DNA of 64,000 nucleotides from Paenibacillus silviterrae. GTDB lineage: Bacteria; Bacillota; Bacilli; Paenibacillales; NBRC-103111. Shown here one piece after another: positions 6,360 to 15,459 of the stretch; the first letter of the stretch is position 1, and every line of letters begins with the position of its first letter. The DNA lies in the NCBI RefSeq assembly GCF_030167925.1, contig NZ_JASKUT010000001.1, positions 4,982,501 to 5,046,500 of the forward strand. The letters are read 5' to 3'. The position numbers were made by a program, and so were the translations under genes. Under the pieces are notes generated by a model, which made no database searches, was not told the DNA's origin, and saw nothing but the letters and a program-made list of their open reading frames with translations.

Positions 6360-8324
6360 ATGTCTCTGAACGGTGGGGAAGACCGGCAGAAGACGATGGA
6401 GGCCATTAGGCACAAGCTGGCGCTGCTTCCGGAAAAGCCGGGCTGCTATCTGATGAAGAACCGGGAGGGCACGATCATCTACGTCGGCAAGGCGAAGGTG
6501 CTGCGCAACCGGGTGCGGTCGTATTTTACCGGAAGCCATAGCGCAAAGACGCAGGTGCTGGTGGGCGAAATCGTCGACTTTGAATATATCGTAACAGGCA
6601 GCAACATAGAGGCGCTCATTCTGGAGTGCAACCTGATCAAGAAGTATCATCCGCGTTATAATGTCCTGCTGAAGGACGACAAGTCGTTCCCTTATATCAA
6701 AATCACGCATGAAACGCACCCGAGACTGGAGGTGACGCGGAGAGTGCTGAAGGACAAGGCGAAATACTTCGGACCGTATCCGAATGCCTTCGCCGCCCAG
6801 CAAACGAAAAAGCTGCTGGACCGGCTCTATCCGCTTCGCAAATGCAACACGCTGCCGGACAAGGTGTGCCTTTACTATCATATCGGGCAATGCATCGCCC
6901 CTTGCGAGTATGAGGTCGACCAAGCTACCTACGACAAGATGGTGGGGGAGATTGCGCGTTTCTTAAACGGGGGTCATGACGAGATTAAGCAGGATCTGAC
7001 GCGCAAAATGAACGAGGCCGCGGAGGAGCTGAATTTCGAGCGGGCGAAAGAACTGCGCGATCACATTATCCACATCGACGCGGTGATGGAGAAGCAGAAG
7101 ATTACGACAACCGATTCGGTGGACCGCGATATTTTCGGCTTCTCGGTCAGCAAGGGCTGGATGTGCGTGCAGATCATGTACATGCGCCAAGGCAAAATGA
7201 TCGAGCGGCGTGCGACGCTTTTTCCGTATTACGGCGAGGCGTACGAGGATTTCATGTCGTTCGTAACGCAGTATTACAGCGAGAATCCGGCCCTCCCAAG
7301 GGAAATCTTCCTCCCGTCGGAAGAGGCGGAGGAAGGTGATGCTGACGCTGCCAGCGCTGCTCCCGATACGGCTGCAGCGGCGGAAGAGGAAGCATCCGAT
7401 CCGGCTCAAGAGCCGAAGACGGATGTGAAGGAGGCGCTGGAGAGCTGGCTGAAGGTCAAGGTGCACGTTCCCCAGCGCGGACTGAAACGCAAAATGGTCG
7501 CCATGGCCTGCGAGAACGCCAAGGTTGCGCTCGACGAAAAATTCCGCTTAGCGGAGCGGGATGAGTCCCGGACGACGAAGGCCGTTGAGAATTTGGGCGA
7601 GTGGCTTGGCATCGGCAAGGTGCATCGGATCGAGGCGTTCGACAACTCCAACATCCAAGGGTCGGATCCGGTTTCCGCCATGGTCGTCTTCACGGACGGC
7701 AAGCCGGACCGCAAAGAATACCGCAAGTACAAAATCCGTACGGTCCAAGGGCCGGACGATTACGAGACGATGCGGGAGGTCGTGCGCAGACGATACGAGC
7801 GCGTGCTGAAGGATAACCTGCAAATGCCCGATCTGATCGTCATCGACGGCGGGCGCGGGCAGATGTCAGCCGCCATCGACGTGCTGGAGAACGAGCTCGG
7901 GCTGTATATCCCCGTCTGCGGCCTGGTCAAGGACGTGAAGCATAAGACGGCGCAGCTGCTCATCGGCGATCCGGCGGAGGTCGTGCCGCTGCCACGCGAC
8001 AGCCAGGAGTTCTACCTCCTTCAGCGGATCCAGGAGGAGGTACACCGCTTCGCGATCACCTTCCACCGAGAGACGCGGGCGAAGTCGATGATCGTGTCCC
8101 AGCTGGACGCGATTCCCGGCATCGGGGAGAAGCGGCGCAAGGCGCTGCTGAAGCATTTTGGCTCGCTGAAGAAAATCAAAGAGGCCGAAGTCGGCGACTT
8201 CAAGCCTCTAGGCATTGGAGAAAAGCTGGCAGTGCAAATTATACAGGCGCTAAACGGTCAGAATCCGGATCCGGGTTCCGAAGAGGAGCAGCCGGGTTCC
8301 CTGGAGCAGGGGGCCGACGCTTAA
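6360..8324 (+). CDS. uvrC: Excinuclease ABC subunit C
   Basis: UvrC makes the dual incision on damaged DNA in nucleotide excision repair with UvrA and UvrB. From the N-terminus the 654-residue product has a GIY-YIG nuclease domain (GCYLMKN, IIYVGKAK) and a UVR motif (NEAAEELNFERAKELRD). The RNase H-like nuclease follows (EAFDNSNIQGSDPVSAMV, IDGGRGQM), then helix-hairpin-helix motifs (AIPGIGEKRRKALLKHFGS). Start 6360 is preceded by GGAGGA; the in-frame ATG at 6279 falls in the trxA terminator. An acidic, Ala-rich insert at about 320-365 separates the two nuclease halves. The 3' end overlaps the convergent CPBP gene by 86 bases. Confidence 0.95.
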   Translation: MSLNGGEDRQKTMEAIRHKLALLPEKPGCYLMKNREGTIIYVGKAKVLRNRVRSYFTGSHSAKTQVLVGEIVDFEYIVTGSNIEALILECNLIKKYHPRYNVLLKDDKSFPYIKITHETHPRLEVTRRVLKDKAKYFGPYPNAFAAQQTKKLLDRLYPLRKCNTLPDKVCLYYHIGQCIAPCEYEVDQATYDKMVGEIARFLNGGHDEIKQDLTRKMNEAAEELNFERAKELRDHIIHIDAVMEKQKITTTDSVDRDIFGFSVSKGWMCVQIMYMRQGKMIERRATLFPYYGEAYEDFMSFVTQYYSENPALPREIFLPSEEAEEGDADAASAAPDTAAAAEEEASDPAQEPKTDVKEALESWLKVKVHVPQRGLKRKMVAMACENAKVALDEKFRLAERDESRTTKAVENLGEWLGIGKVHRIEAFDNSNIQGSDPVSAMVVFTDGKPDRKEYRKYKIRTVQGPDDYETMREVVRRRYERVLKDNLQMPDLIVIDGGRGQMSAAIDVLENELGLYIPVCGLVKDVKHKTAQLLIGDPAEVVPLPRDSQEFYLLQRIQEEVHRFAITFHRETRAKSMIVSQLDAIPGIGEKRRKALLKHFGSLKKIKEAEVGDFKPLGIGEKLAVQIIQALNGQNPDPGSEEEQPGSLEQGADA

Positions 8325-9912
8325 AGCGCCGGTGAAGCCAAGAGAGCAGCCAGCCTACGAGTGCAGGAACAAGCAAGTAGGCTGCGCCTGCCAGCACTTG
8401 GGACGGCTGGCCCATGTACATAAGCGATAAGCCCATCAGGATGCTGTCCATCGCAGCATGCGCGAACATGGCGGTAAGGAAGCCGTATTTCAGGAACATA
8501 TAACCGAAAATAAGACCGATAATCGTCACTTCAACGAAACGGGTATAGACCGGATAAATCGGATACTGCGTATGGCTCATCGCCCAAATCATGCTGGGGA
8601 TCAAGACGGCAAGGAATTTGCTTCGCGTGAGCTTCCAGAACAGAGCGATGCCGAACAAACGATAGACTGCCTCCTCCGATATCGCCGCCGCCCATGCCAT
8701 CAGCGGAAACAAAGCCGGATATGTCATGTTAAAGACGGAGTCGGCAGGGTCGCTGACGGCCCACACATCGAAGCCCTCCATAGCCACGAAGAACAACACC
8801 TGCTGTACGCCCAAGATGAAAAGACAAATCAGATAGCCGCGAACCATGGCTGTGTGAACATGGCCCCCAAACTCCGCATCCCGCCAGGTCGGCCAAGGGT
8901 TCCAGCCCTTCCGAACCCATAAGCGGTGGCCGGCAACGAAGGCGAAATAAGCCGACAGCGCGACAAGCACAACGAAAATATTGATAATCCACAGATAAAA
9001 GCCGATTCCGTCGCCCGAAGGGGCGGCTCCGTGCTGTGAGCGCACGGCCGGGATCATGTTGAAGTTGTTCATGATGTAGATGGCTGCAAAAGCAATCGAC
9101 ATGATCAGTCCGCGTGATAAAGTGATTTCGCGCCGATATTTTATGATCACAATCAAGGAAGCCAGCGTCATCAGACTGGATACTCCCATGCTGATCCAGG
9201 TCATCCATCCGGATTGCCGGTCCTGCGCTTCCTGCCAGGAGATGAACGTATCCGGTACGGCAAAGCCCGGCTTAAAGTGCGATACGAGCTCTCCGGAGGC
9301 CTTCACGGCAATACGGAACGGTGCTTCTCCGATCCGCCATTGCTTGTGCTCGTACACCAGCTCCCCGGAGGCAGCGGGCTTGCCATCCTTCAGCGTGAAA
9401 TCACTAAATACATACCCCTGTTCCGCAAATGTCGAACCGATGAATTGGTCGGAGGGGGCTGCAGCGGCGCTGACCGTTTTGCTTTTAGAAGAAGCGGTCC
9501 TTACGGTTTGCCATGCCAGTACATTCCCCTTGTGATAATCCACATCCACAAAGTAGGTAGTGCCCGTTGCCTGCTCCCCGATTTCCACCTCGTAATAATC
9601 AATCGGAAGGCGGTCCCCGAACTGCTTCTCATACGCTTCCGTCAGCTTTTCCCTCTGCAAATAACCGCTTCTTACCGTGTGAGACTGATAATAAGTAGAC
9701 GTGTCGTATGGCTCCATCAAGGACAGCATTTTCTTAGCGAAGGCAGCTGCTGCTTCCGTCGCCTGCTGCTTGCTTAGGGTGGGAGCCTGCGGCTGCTCCT
9801 CCATCTGCTTGTCCTGTTCCATGAAGGGCGTAAGAAACGTGACTCCTAGATACAATACCATACCAACCACAGCTAACCACAAAAGCGAAGGATCTTGATA
9901 ACGTTTGGGCAT
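8239..9912 (-). CDS. CPBP-family intramembrane glutamic protease
   Basis: This 557-residue polytopic membrane protein carries the CPBP (Abi, CaaX-like) protease signature: EEAVYR in the first motif, then a WAMSH histidine and HAAMD in later helices. An N-terminal helix at about 10-28 is followed by a region of some 200 residues that is probably outside the membrane, before the multi-helix core. The start was set at 9912 because AAGGAG lies eight bases upstream; an ATG 20 codons earlier lacks one. Substrate unknown. Its last 28 codons overlap the end of uvrC on the other strand. Confidence 0.85.
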   Translation of the reverse strand: MPKRYQDPSLLWLAVVGMVLYLGVTFLTPFMEQDKQMEEQPQAPTLSKQQATEAAAAFAKKMLSLMEPYDTSTYYQSHTVRSGYLQREKLTEAYEKQFGDRLPIDYYEVEIGEQATGTTYFVDVDYHKGNVLAWQTVRTASSKSKTVSAAAAPSDQFIGSTFAEQGYVFSDFTLKDGKPAASGELVYEHKQWRIGEAPFRIAVKASGELVSHFKPGFAVPDTFISWQEAQDRQSGWMTWISMGVSSLMTLASLIVIIKYRREITLSRGLIMSIAFAAIYIMNNFNMIPAVRSQHGAAPSGDGIGFYLWIINIFVVLVALSAYFAFVAGHRLWVRKGWNPWPTWRDAEFGGHVHTAMVRGYLICLFILGVQQVLFFVAMEGFDVWAVSDPADSVFNMTYPALFPLMAWAAAISEEAVYRLFGIALFWKLTRSKFLAVLIPSMIWAMSHTQYPIYPVYTRFVEVTIIGLIFGYMFLKYGFLTAMFAHAAMDSILMGLSLMYMGQPSQVLAGAAYLLVPALVGWLLSWLHRRFKRRPPAPGNPAAPLRNPDPDSDRLAPV

Positions 9913-10129
9913 CGGCTTCTCCTTGAAATCGAATGATTTATAATGAATTCCCCTGCATGCGCTACTAAACATCTTATTCTCTTAAGGTAGCATACATTCA
10001 TCTTGGAAATCCAATGATTGACGGAGCAAAGGGGCGGTAAAAGCGTGTAAAGCTGGCGTATGCCCCTGCTGGGTCGACACAAAGCGCCAAGTTCCCCGAA
10101 TATGCCGAATAATCGCTGCAAAATGGGGT

Positions 10130-10158
10130 TTGTATTCCGACAGGCAGAGGATTATAAT
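10130..10158 (+). promoter_or_regulatory. Promoter of the ktr operon
   Basis: TTGTAT (10130-10135) and TATAAT (10153-10158) are separated by exactly 17 bases. The expected start of transcription is just before the riboswitch aptamer. Confidence 0.7.
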
Positions 10159-10167
10159 TCAAATCAA

Positions 10168-10300
10168 TTGCATAGAGCCGAATTTCCTAGGGAAAACGGG
10201 GGAACCATGATATTAGGGGTGAATTCAGTCTGCGGCCGCATACTGAACGGGTGCCTGTACATCCGAATCCGACAGCTAACCTCGTAGGCTTGCGTGTTAC
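10168..10300 (+). promoter_or_regulatory. c-di-AMP riboswitch (ydaO-yuaA class)
   Basis: The region holds the conserved blocks of the ydaO-type aptamer in order: GCCGAAT, ACGGGGGAACCA, AGGGGTGAATTC, a variable hairpin, then CCGAATCCGACAGCTAACC and TCGTAGGC. The class binds c-di-AMP and usually turns off potassium importers and wall-remodelling genes. Here it precedes ktrB. A terminator hairpin at 10318-10345 is the probable expression platform. Confidence 0.92.
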
Positions 10301-10317
10301 AGGAACCAATACAAACG

Positions 10318-10345
10318 GCATTGGACTTCCAGTGTCTTTTTTGTT
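10318..10345 (+). terminator. Riboswitch expression-platform terminator
   Basis: GCATTGG / CCAGTGTC around ACTT is followed by six T (10338-10343). It sits between the c-di-AMP aptamer and ktrB, as expected for an attenuator that forms when ligand is bound. Confidence 0.7.
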
Positions 10346-10374
10346 GTTCAAAAAACGGACGGAAGGTGCAGCAT

Positions 10375-11727
10375 TTGGAACGATTGAAGAAAAAATTGGA
10401 GCTGACGCCGCCGCGAATTCTCGTGCTGGGCTTTGCTGCGATTATTGTGACGGGGGCGATTCTGCTCACTCTGCCTATTGCTTCGGCAACGGGCAAGCCG
10501 CTGTCTTTCCTGAACGCGTTGTTCACGGCCACCTCGGCCACCTGTGTAACCGGTCTTGTGGTGGTGGACACCGGGACTTCGTTTACCATCTTTGGCAAAA
10601 TCGTTATTCTTGCATTGATTCAAGTAGGCGGCTTGGGCTTTATGACGATGTCTACCTTGTTTGCCTTCGCTCTTCGCAAACGCATTTCGCTGAAGGAGCG
10701 GTTGATTCTGCAGGAGGCGATGAATCAAGGCAGTATGGAAGGAATCGTCCGTTTAATCCGTAAGGTGCTGTATTACTCTCTGACGATTGAGTTTATCGGA
10801 GCCGTATTGTTCGCCATCCGGTTTTCTATGGATATGGAGCCGGGGCAAGCGATCTGGTTTGGAATTTTTCACGGGATTTCCTTCTTTAATAATGCGGGGT
10901 TTGATATTTTCGGGCCGATCACAGGTCCTTTCTCGAGCTTTACAAGCTACGTCGACGACTGGTTGGTCAACCTTGTCTCTTGCGCTCTGATCGTGCTTGG
11001 TGGTCTCGGGTTCGTGGTTTTATCGGACCTGCTGGATTACCGCAAGCTGAAAAAGCTGTCACTTCATTCAAAGGTAGTTCTAAGCATGTCCGCTTTTCTC
11101 ATAGGATTAGGAGCGGTTGTTATCTTCCTGTTTGAGTTCACGAATACGAAAACGCTAGGGTCCCTGGATTTATCCGGTAAAATCCTTAGCTCCTTGTTCC
11201 AGTCGGTGGCCCCTCGAACGGCGGGACCGAACACGGTCGATCTTGCGGGGCTTCGGCAGGCCACTCAATTTTTTATCATCATCCTGATGTTCATCGGTGC
11301 TTCCCCGGGCTCAACGGGGGGCGGGATCAAAACGACGACCTTTACGATTCTGATTGGGGCCGTGATTGCGATGATTCGAGGCAAAGAGGACATCGTGATG
11401 TTTCGCCACCGTCTGGGTAAGGACCGGATCCTGAAGGCAATCACGCTGACCTTGTTTGCCTTATTCCTGGTCGTTTTCGCGTCGATGCTGTTGTCTACCA
11501 CAGAGGATCACCATTTCCTGATGATTTTATTTGAAGTGACGTCCGCCTTCGCTACCGTAGGCTTGACGATGGGCCTCACACCGGATTTGACCGATTTCGG
11601 CAAGGTGATGATTTGCCTCATGATGTTTATCGGCCGTCTCGGCCCGCTGACGCTCGCTTATGCGCTTGGCCCGAAGACGGAAAAAGAGCTATATAGATAC
11701 CCGGAAGGGAAAATTACCATCGGATAG
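10375..11727 (+). CDS. ktrB: Potassium uptake membrane subunit KtrB (TrkH family)
   Basis: The 450-residue integral membrane channel subunit takes up potassium, coupled to sodium in Ktr systems. The four pore-loop filter regions can be seen: TSATCVTGLV, FFNNAGFDIFG, VAPRTAGPNTVD and AFATVGLTMG. The TTG at 10375 (MERLKKKLELTPPRI) is preferred, with GGAAGG eight bases upstream; a GTG at 10366 is in frame. The longer ORF would run back into the riboswitch terminator. It is the first gene of a three-gene unit controlled by c-di-AMP. Confidence 0.93.
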   Translation: MERLKKKLELTPPRILVLGFAAIIVTGAILLTLPIASATGKPLSFLNALFTATSATCVTGLVVVDTGTSFTIFGKIVILALIQVGGLGFMTMSTLFAFALRKRISLKERLILQEAMNQGSMEGIVRLIRKVLYYSLTIEFIGAVLFAIRFSMDMEPGQAIWFGIFHGISFFNNAGFDIFGPITGPFSSFTSYVDDWLVNLVSCALIVLGGLGFVVLSDLLDYRKLKKLSLHSKVVLSMSAFLIGLGAVVIFLFEFTNTKTLGSLDLSGKILSSLFQSVAPRTAGPNTVDLAGLRQATQFFIIILMFIGASPGSTGGGIKTTTFTILIGAVIAMIRGKEDIVMFRHRLGKDRILKAITLTLFALFLVVFASMLLSTTEDHHFLMILFEVTSAFATVGLTMGLTPDLTDFGKVMICLMMFIGRLGPLTLAYALGPKTEKELYRYPEGKITIG

Positions 11728-11741
11728 GGGAACAACCGCAA

Positions 11742-12404
11742 ATGAAGAGAAGTCAATACGCTGTCATCGGACTGGGCCGTTTCGGCTCCAGCATCGCCAA
11801 GGAATTGGTGAAGCTTGGGTTCGAGGTGCTTGGGATCGACAAGGACGAGGAATCCGTCGATGAAATGAGCGATGTGCTGACGCACGTCGTCGTCGCCGAC
11901 GCTACGGATGAGGATGTGCTGCGCTCTTTGGGCATCCGCAATTTTGATTGTGTGGTCGTGGCCATCGGGGACGATATTCAGGCAAGTATTCTCGCCGCCA
12001 TTCTATTGAAGGATATCGGCGTGAAGAAGGTCGTGGCCAAGGCGCTGTCCGACCTGCACGGCAAGGTGCTGGAGAAGCTCGGTGTGGACAGAGTGATTTT
12101 CCCCGAGCGGGATATGGGCATTCGCGTTGCGCACCAGCTGTCTTCGCCGAACCTGCTCGATTTCATTGAGCTGTCGAAGGATTACACCATTGTGGAGCTG
12201 TCCGTGCCGAAGCGTCTGTGCGGCTACTCGCTGAAGGATTTGGATCCGCGAGCGAAGTACGGCTGCAGTGTTGTTGCCATTAATAAGAAGCAGGGCGTTA
12301 TCATTGCGCCTGCCGCTACGGACACGGTAGAAGAAAACGACGTTATGGTCATTATCGGAACGAATCAGCAAATCGAGACGTTCGAGGAGGAAGTGATCGG
12401 GTAG
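11742..12404 (+). CDS. ktrA: Potassium uptake regulatory subunit KtrA (RCK)
   Basis: A 220-residue cytoplasmic protein with an RCK_N Rossmann fold (GLGRFGSSIAKELVKLG, then Asp in GIDKDEES) and an RCK_C domain from about residue 135. Octameric rings of such proteins bind ATP or ADP and gate KtrB, and the RCK_C domain of this family can bind c-di-AMP. It lies 14 bases after ktrB, so gating subunit and channel are co-expressed. KtrC is an alternative name; the pairing with ktrB favours KtrA. Confidence 0.92.
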   Translation: MKRSQYAVIGLGRFGSSIAKELVKLGFEVLGIDKDEESVDEMSDVLTHVVVADATDEDVLRSLGIRNFDCVVVAIGDDIQASILAAILLKDIGVKKVVAKALSDLHGKVLEKLGVDRVIFPERDMGIRVAHQLSSPNLLDFIELSKDYTIVELSVPKRLCGYSLKDLDPRAKYGCSVVAINKKQGVIIAPAATDTVEENDVMVIIGTNQQIETFEEEVIG

Positions 12405-12408
12405 CGGA

Positions 12409-13629
12409 ATGGAAAATCAACTGCTGATCCATCATGTGCTGTTCCTGCTGATTTTCATATTGGGTATAGGGATGGTTTCCGGTCGATTGGCCGCATTGCT
12501 GAGATTGCCGGATGTAGCTCTATTCCTGATTGCGGGAATGATTGTAGGACAAGGATTGCATCTCATTCATGAAGCAAGCAGCTCGTTTACGAACCAGTTC
12601 ATTTTGACAGTCGGTTCGGCTTTGATTCTGTTCGACGGCGGGCGCAACATCCGCTTTAAGGGATTGCGCAAGGTGTGGGTAACGATTACGCTGCTCAGTA
12701 TTCCGGGCGTATTAATCACCTGTGCGGTGGTAGCGTTTGCCGCGCATTATTTGCTGGATTTGCCCTTTTCTTATGCAGTGCTCTTAGGAGCGATTATCTC
12801 CTCGACAGACCCGGCAACGCTCATCCCGGTCTTTAAGCAGGTGAAGATCCGAACCAAGGTACGGGAAACCGTGGAAAGCGAATCCGCCTTCAACGATGCG
12901 ACCGGTTCGATCTTGACGTTCACGGTGCTGGCGATGATCACCAGCGGGCAAGAGGTGTCGCTGCTCTCCAGTGTCGAGAGGTTCGGCATGACTGCGCTAG
13001 GCGGAATTGGCGTAGGCATCTTGGTGGGACTGGCGCTTGCTTTTATTACAGGGCACATGAAGCTGGGCTGGCTGCGTGATTATGCCACGATTGCTTTGGT
13101 GGTCACCGCGCTGGGCACGTATTGGCTGGGCGAATCGCTGCAGGTCAGCGGCTTCATGGCTACCTTCGTAGCCGGCTTGATCTGGGGGAATGCCCCGTCC
13201 TTCGGGCTTGATCTGAACGACAAGCTGAAGGAAATGGAGCATTTTACGGAAAATATGACCGTGCTTATGCGGATGTTGATCTTTATTTTGCTCGGAAGCC
13301 AGGTGAATTTGGAAATCATTCTTCTTTATTTAGGGCCAAGCTTGCTTGTTATTGCGATCTTCATGCTGGTTGCGCGTCCGCTGACCGTGCTCGCGTGCAC
13401 CTTGCCCGATTCCAGGGCGGACTGGAAACCGAATGAAATTGCATTCATGTTCTGGGTCCGGGAAACCGGAGTCATTCCGGCTGCGCTTTGCGGGATGGTG
13501 GCAGGCATGGGGGTAAAATACGCGGACATCATCTCCTCTGTCACCTTCATGGCGGTGCTGCTGACGATTATCGTGCAGGCGGGAACCACCGGTCTGGTTG
13601 CCAAGTGGCTCCGCTTGGAGGAAAGATAG
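12409..13629 (+). CDS. CPA1-family cation:proton antiporter
   Basis: The 406-residue protein has about 12 membrane segments. The STDPATLIPVF and ESAFNDATGS blocks mark NhaP/CPA1 sodium or potassium:proton antiporters. Unlike CvrA-type potassium/proton antiporters it has no C-terminal RCK domain. It starts four bases after ktrA, so one c-di-AMP-controlled transcript would carry both an importer and a possible exporter. That raises the possibility that the ktrA RCK protein also serves the antiporter. Ion specificity cannot be read from sequence. Confidence 0.85.
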   Translation: MENQLLIHHVLFLLIFILGIGMVSGRLAALLRLPDVALFLIAGMIVGQGLHLIHEASSSFTNQFILTVGSALILFDGGRNIRFKGLRKVWVTITLLSIPGVLITCAVVAFAAHYLLDLPFSYAVLLGAIISSTDPATLIPVFKQVKIRTKVRETVESESAFNDATGSILTFTVLAMITSGQEVSLLSSVERFGMTALGGIGVGILVGLALAFITGHMKLGWLRDYATIALVVTALGTYWLGESLQVSGFMATFVAGLIWGNAPSFGLDLNDKLKEMEHFTENMTVLMRMLIFILLGSQVNLEIILLYLGPSLLVIAIFMLVARPLTVLACTLPDSRADWKPNEIAFMFWVRETGVIPAALCGMVAGMGVKYADIISSVTFMAVLLTIIVQAGTTGLVAKWLRLEER

Positions 13630-13635
13630 ACGGTT

Positions 13636-14526
13636 TTATACGTGAAAATGACGCACAGTCTGATCGATGAAGCGTTTGATCGACGGCTCTAAGGCGGCCT
13701 CTTCTGTAAACAGCAGGGAGGTCGTTCTTTTCGTTTGCTCGAGCGCAGGAATATGCCGGATGATGAGCTCGTTATCTTGAATGAGGTTCCGCCGCAAATA
13801 CGATTCCGGCAGCAAAGTAGCCGTCTTGCAGGTCGATACAAGCCGGATGATCGCCTCGAAGGAGTCGATCTCCATCTTTACATCGGGATGGATGCCGTAT
13901 CGTTGGAACAGATCGTCCATGAGGATCCGGTACCAGGTGCCGCGGGAAAACAAGATCATCGGCAGCCGATCGAGGTCCCCCACTTCCCATTCGTGCTTAT
14001 CGCTGCTCGGATGATCCTCCGGGAGCACGAGGCACAAATGATCGTCGAACAGGGGGAGACAGGTGAGGCCGGCATGCTCGATCCGTGAGGCGACCAGGCC
14101 GATGTCTACCTTGCGCTCCTTGACCAGCGGAACGATCTCGTGGGTTTTGCCGGTAATGGCCTTAATGTCTGTATTCGGGTATTCTCGGGTATAAATAGTA
14201 ATTAGGTCCGGCAGCGTCGATTGAAGCGTAGTCAGACTTGCGCCGATCGTCAGGGATTGCGGCTTCTCACCGGACCGGAAGGCTTTCAGCTCTTTATGCA
14301 GCTTACGCTCCCGCTGCTGCTGCTCCTGAGCATATTCATAGCAGATCTGTCCGGCTCTTGTAAGCTCCAGCCGTTTGCCTTTTCGGAGAAACAGCTCGAC
14401 GCCGAGCTCCTCTTCCAGACGCATGATTTTGCGGGAAAGTGCAGGCTGTGAGATATTTAACAGCTGAGAGGCACGATTGAGGCTTTGCTGTTCCACAACG
14501 ACGGCGAAAATATCAAGGTTCTCCAT
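13636..14526 (-). CDS. LysR-family transcriptional regulator
   Basis: A 296-residue LysR protein: a winged HTH at 1-60 (SLNRASQLLNISQPALSRKI), then a periplasmic-binding-like effector domain. Start 14526 follows AAGGAG with a six-base spacer; an ATG 20 codons upstream has none. It is transcribed away from sdhCAB and may control that operon or itself. It converges on the antiporter with only six bases between stops. Confidence 0.88.
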   Translation of the reverse strand: MENLDIFAVVVEQQSLNRASQLLNISQPALSRKIMRLEEELGVELFLRKGKRLELTRAGQICYEYAQEQQQRERKLHKELKAFRSGEKPQSLTIGASLTTLQSTLPDLITIYTREYPNTDIKAITGKTHEIVPLVKERKVDIGLVASRIEHAGLTCLPLFDDHLCLVLPEDHPSSDKHEWEVGDLDRLPMILFSRGTWYRILMDDLFQRYGIHPDVKMEIDSFEAIIRLVSTCKTATLLPESYLRRNLIQDNELIIRHIPALEQTKRTTSLLFTEEAALEPSIKRFIDQTVRHFHV

Positions 14527-14695
14527 GGGCAGCTCCTTGCATATGCATAATCCGAATAAGCGATTATAAAAAATCGGCACTTCCATTATAAGCGATAAAG
14601 GAGTAGTATGGTAGTTGTCACGCAGTGTTCACATTTTCCAGCGGTGCTTGCATAAAAGATTGTCGATTCATGGAAAATAGGCGTATCGAATTTGG

Positions 14696-14725
14696 TTGAC
14701 GCTCCTTGGTAAGCAGGAGTACAAT
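14696..14725 (+). promoter_or_regulatory. Probable promoter of sdhCAB
   Basis: TTGACG (14696-14701) and TACAAT (14720-14725) are 18 bases apart, about 60 bases before sdhC in the divergent region shared with the LysR gene. Confidence 0.6.
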
Positions 14726-14786
14726 GTTTAATGGTTTTTATGTTTGCAGTGACAAGTTTCACATTTCTAGGGGGGAACGAAGGGTA

Positions 14787-15443
14787 ATGTTTAAGAATTC
14801 GTATTATTCTCGCAAGCTGCATTCCCTGCTGGGCGTTATTCCGGTCGGCTTCTTTTTGATCGAGCATTTGCTGACCAACTACAAAGCGCACAGCGGCGGA
14901 CACGCGGCATTCTTGGATCAGGTCAATTGGCTGCATGAGCTGCCGCTCGTACTGTTCCTTGAGATCTTCGGTATTTGGATACCTTTGGCGTACCATGCGA
15001 TCTACGGTTTGTACGTTGCTTATACGGCACGCCATAATGTAACGAACTACGGCTATTTCCGCAACCAAATGTTCTTGTGGCAGCGTGTGACGGGCGTCAT
15101 TACGTTTCTTTTTGTCGCATGGCACTTTTTCCAAACCCGGTTTGCGATTACGCTGGGTCTTCCTCAGGGAGATATCGGCGTACGGATGCATGAAATCGCC
15201 ACAAACCCGGTCAACTTTGTATTCTATGTCATCGGTGTCGTAGCTGCCGTATTCCACTTCAGCAACGGCATGTGGTCGTTCCTGGTCAGCTGGGGCATCA
15301 CTGTCGGTCCTCGCGCACAGAAAGTATCGACTTATATTTGGATGGGCGTTTTCGTAGTAATGAGCATTATGTTTATTATGTCTCTGACGGCATTTACAGA
15401 TCCGGAATTCAGTAAGCTGCCGGCAGCGACAGGAACACATTAA
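14787..15443 (+). CDS. sdhC: Succinate dehydrogenase cytochrome b558 subunit
   Basis: This 218-residue, five-helix membrane anchor carries two b haems and passes electrons to menaquinone. The four histidines expected to ligate haem in the Bacillus-type dihaem protein are at residues 27, 70, 113 and 157, in IEHLLT, LAYHAIYG, AWHFFQ and VFHFSNG. Start 14787 was chosen for homology (MFKNSYYSRKLHS) and the upstream purine-rich stretch; an upstream ATG at 14706 falls inside the promoter. First gene of sdhCAB. Confidence 0.94.
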   Translation: MFKNSYYSRKLHSLLGVIPVGFFLIEHLLTNYKAHSGGHAAFLDQVNWLHELPLVLFLEIFGIWIPLAYHAIYGLYVAYTARHNVTNYGYFRNQMFLWQRVTGVITFLFVAWHFFQTRFAITLGLPQGDIGVRMHEIATNPVNFVFYVIGVVAAVFHFSNGMWSFLVSWGITVGPRAQKVSTYIWMGVFVVMSIMFIMSLTAFTDPEFSKLPAATGTH

Positions 15444-15459
15444 GGGGGAGTGAGCGACA

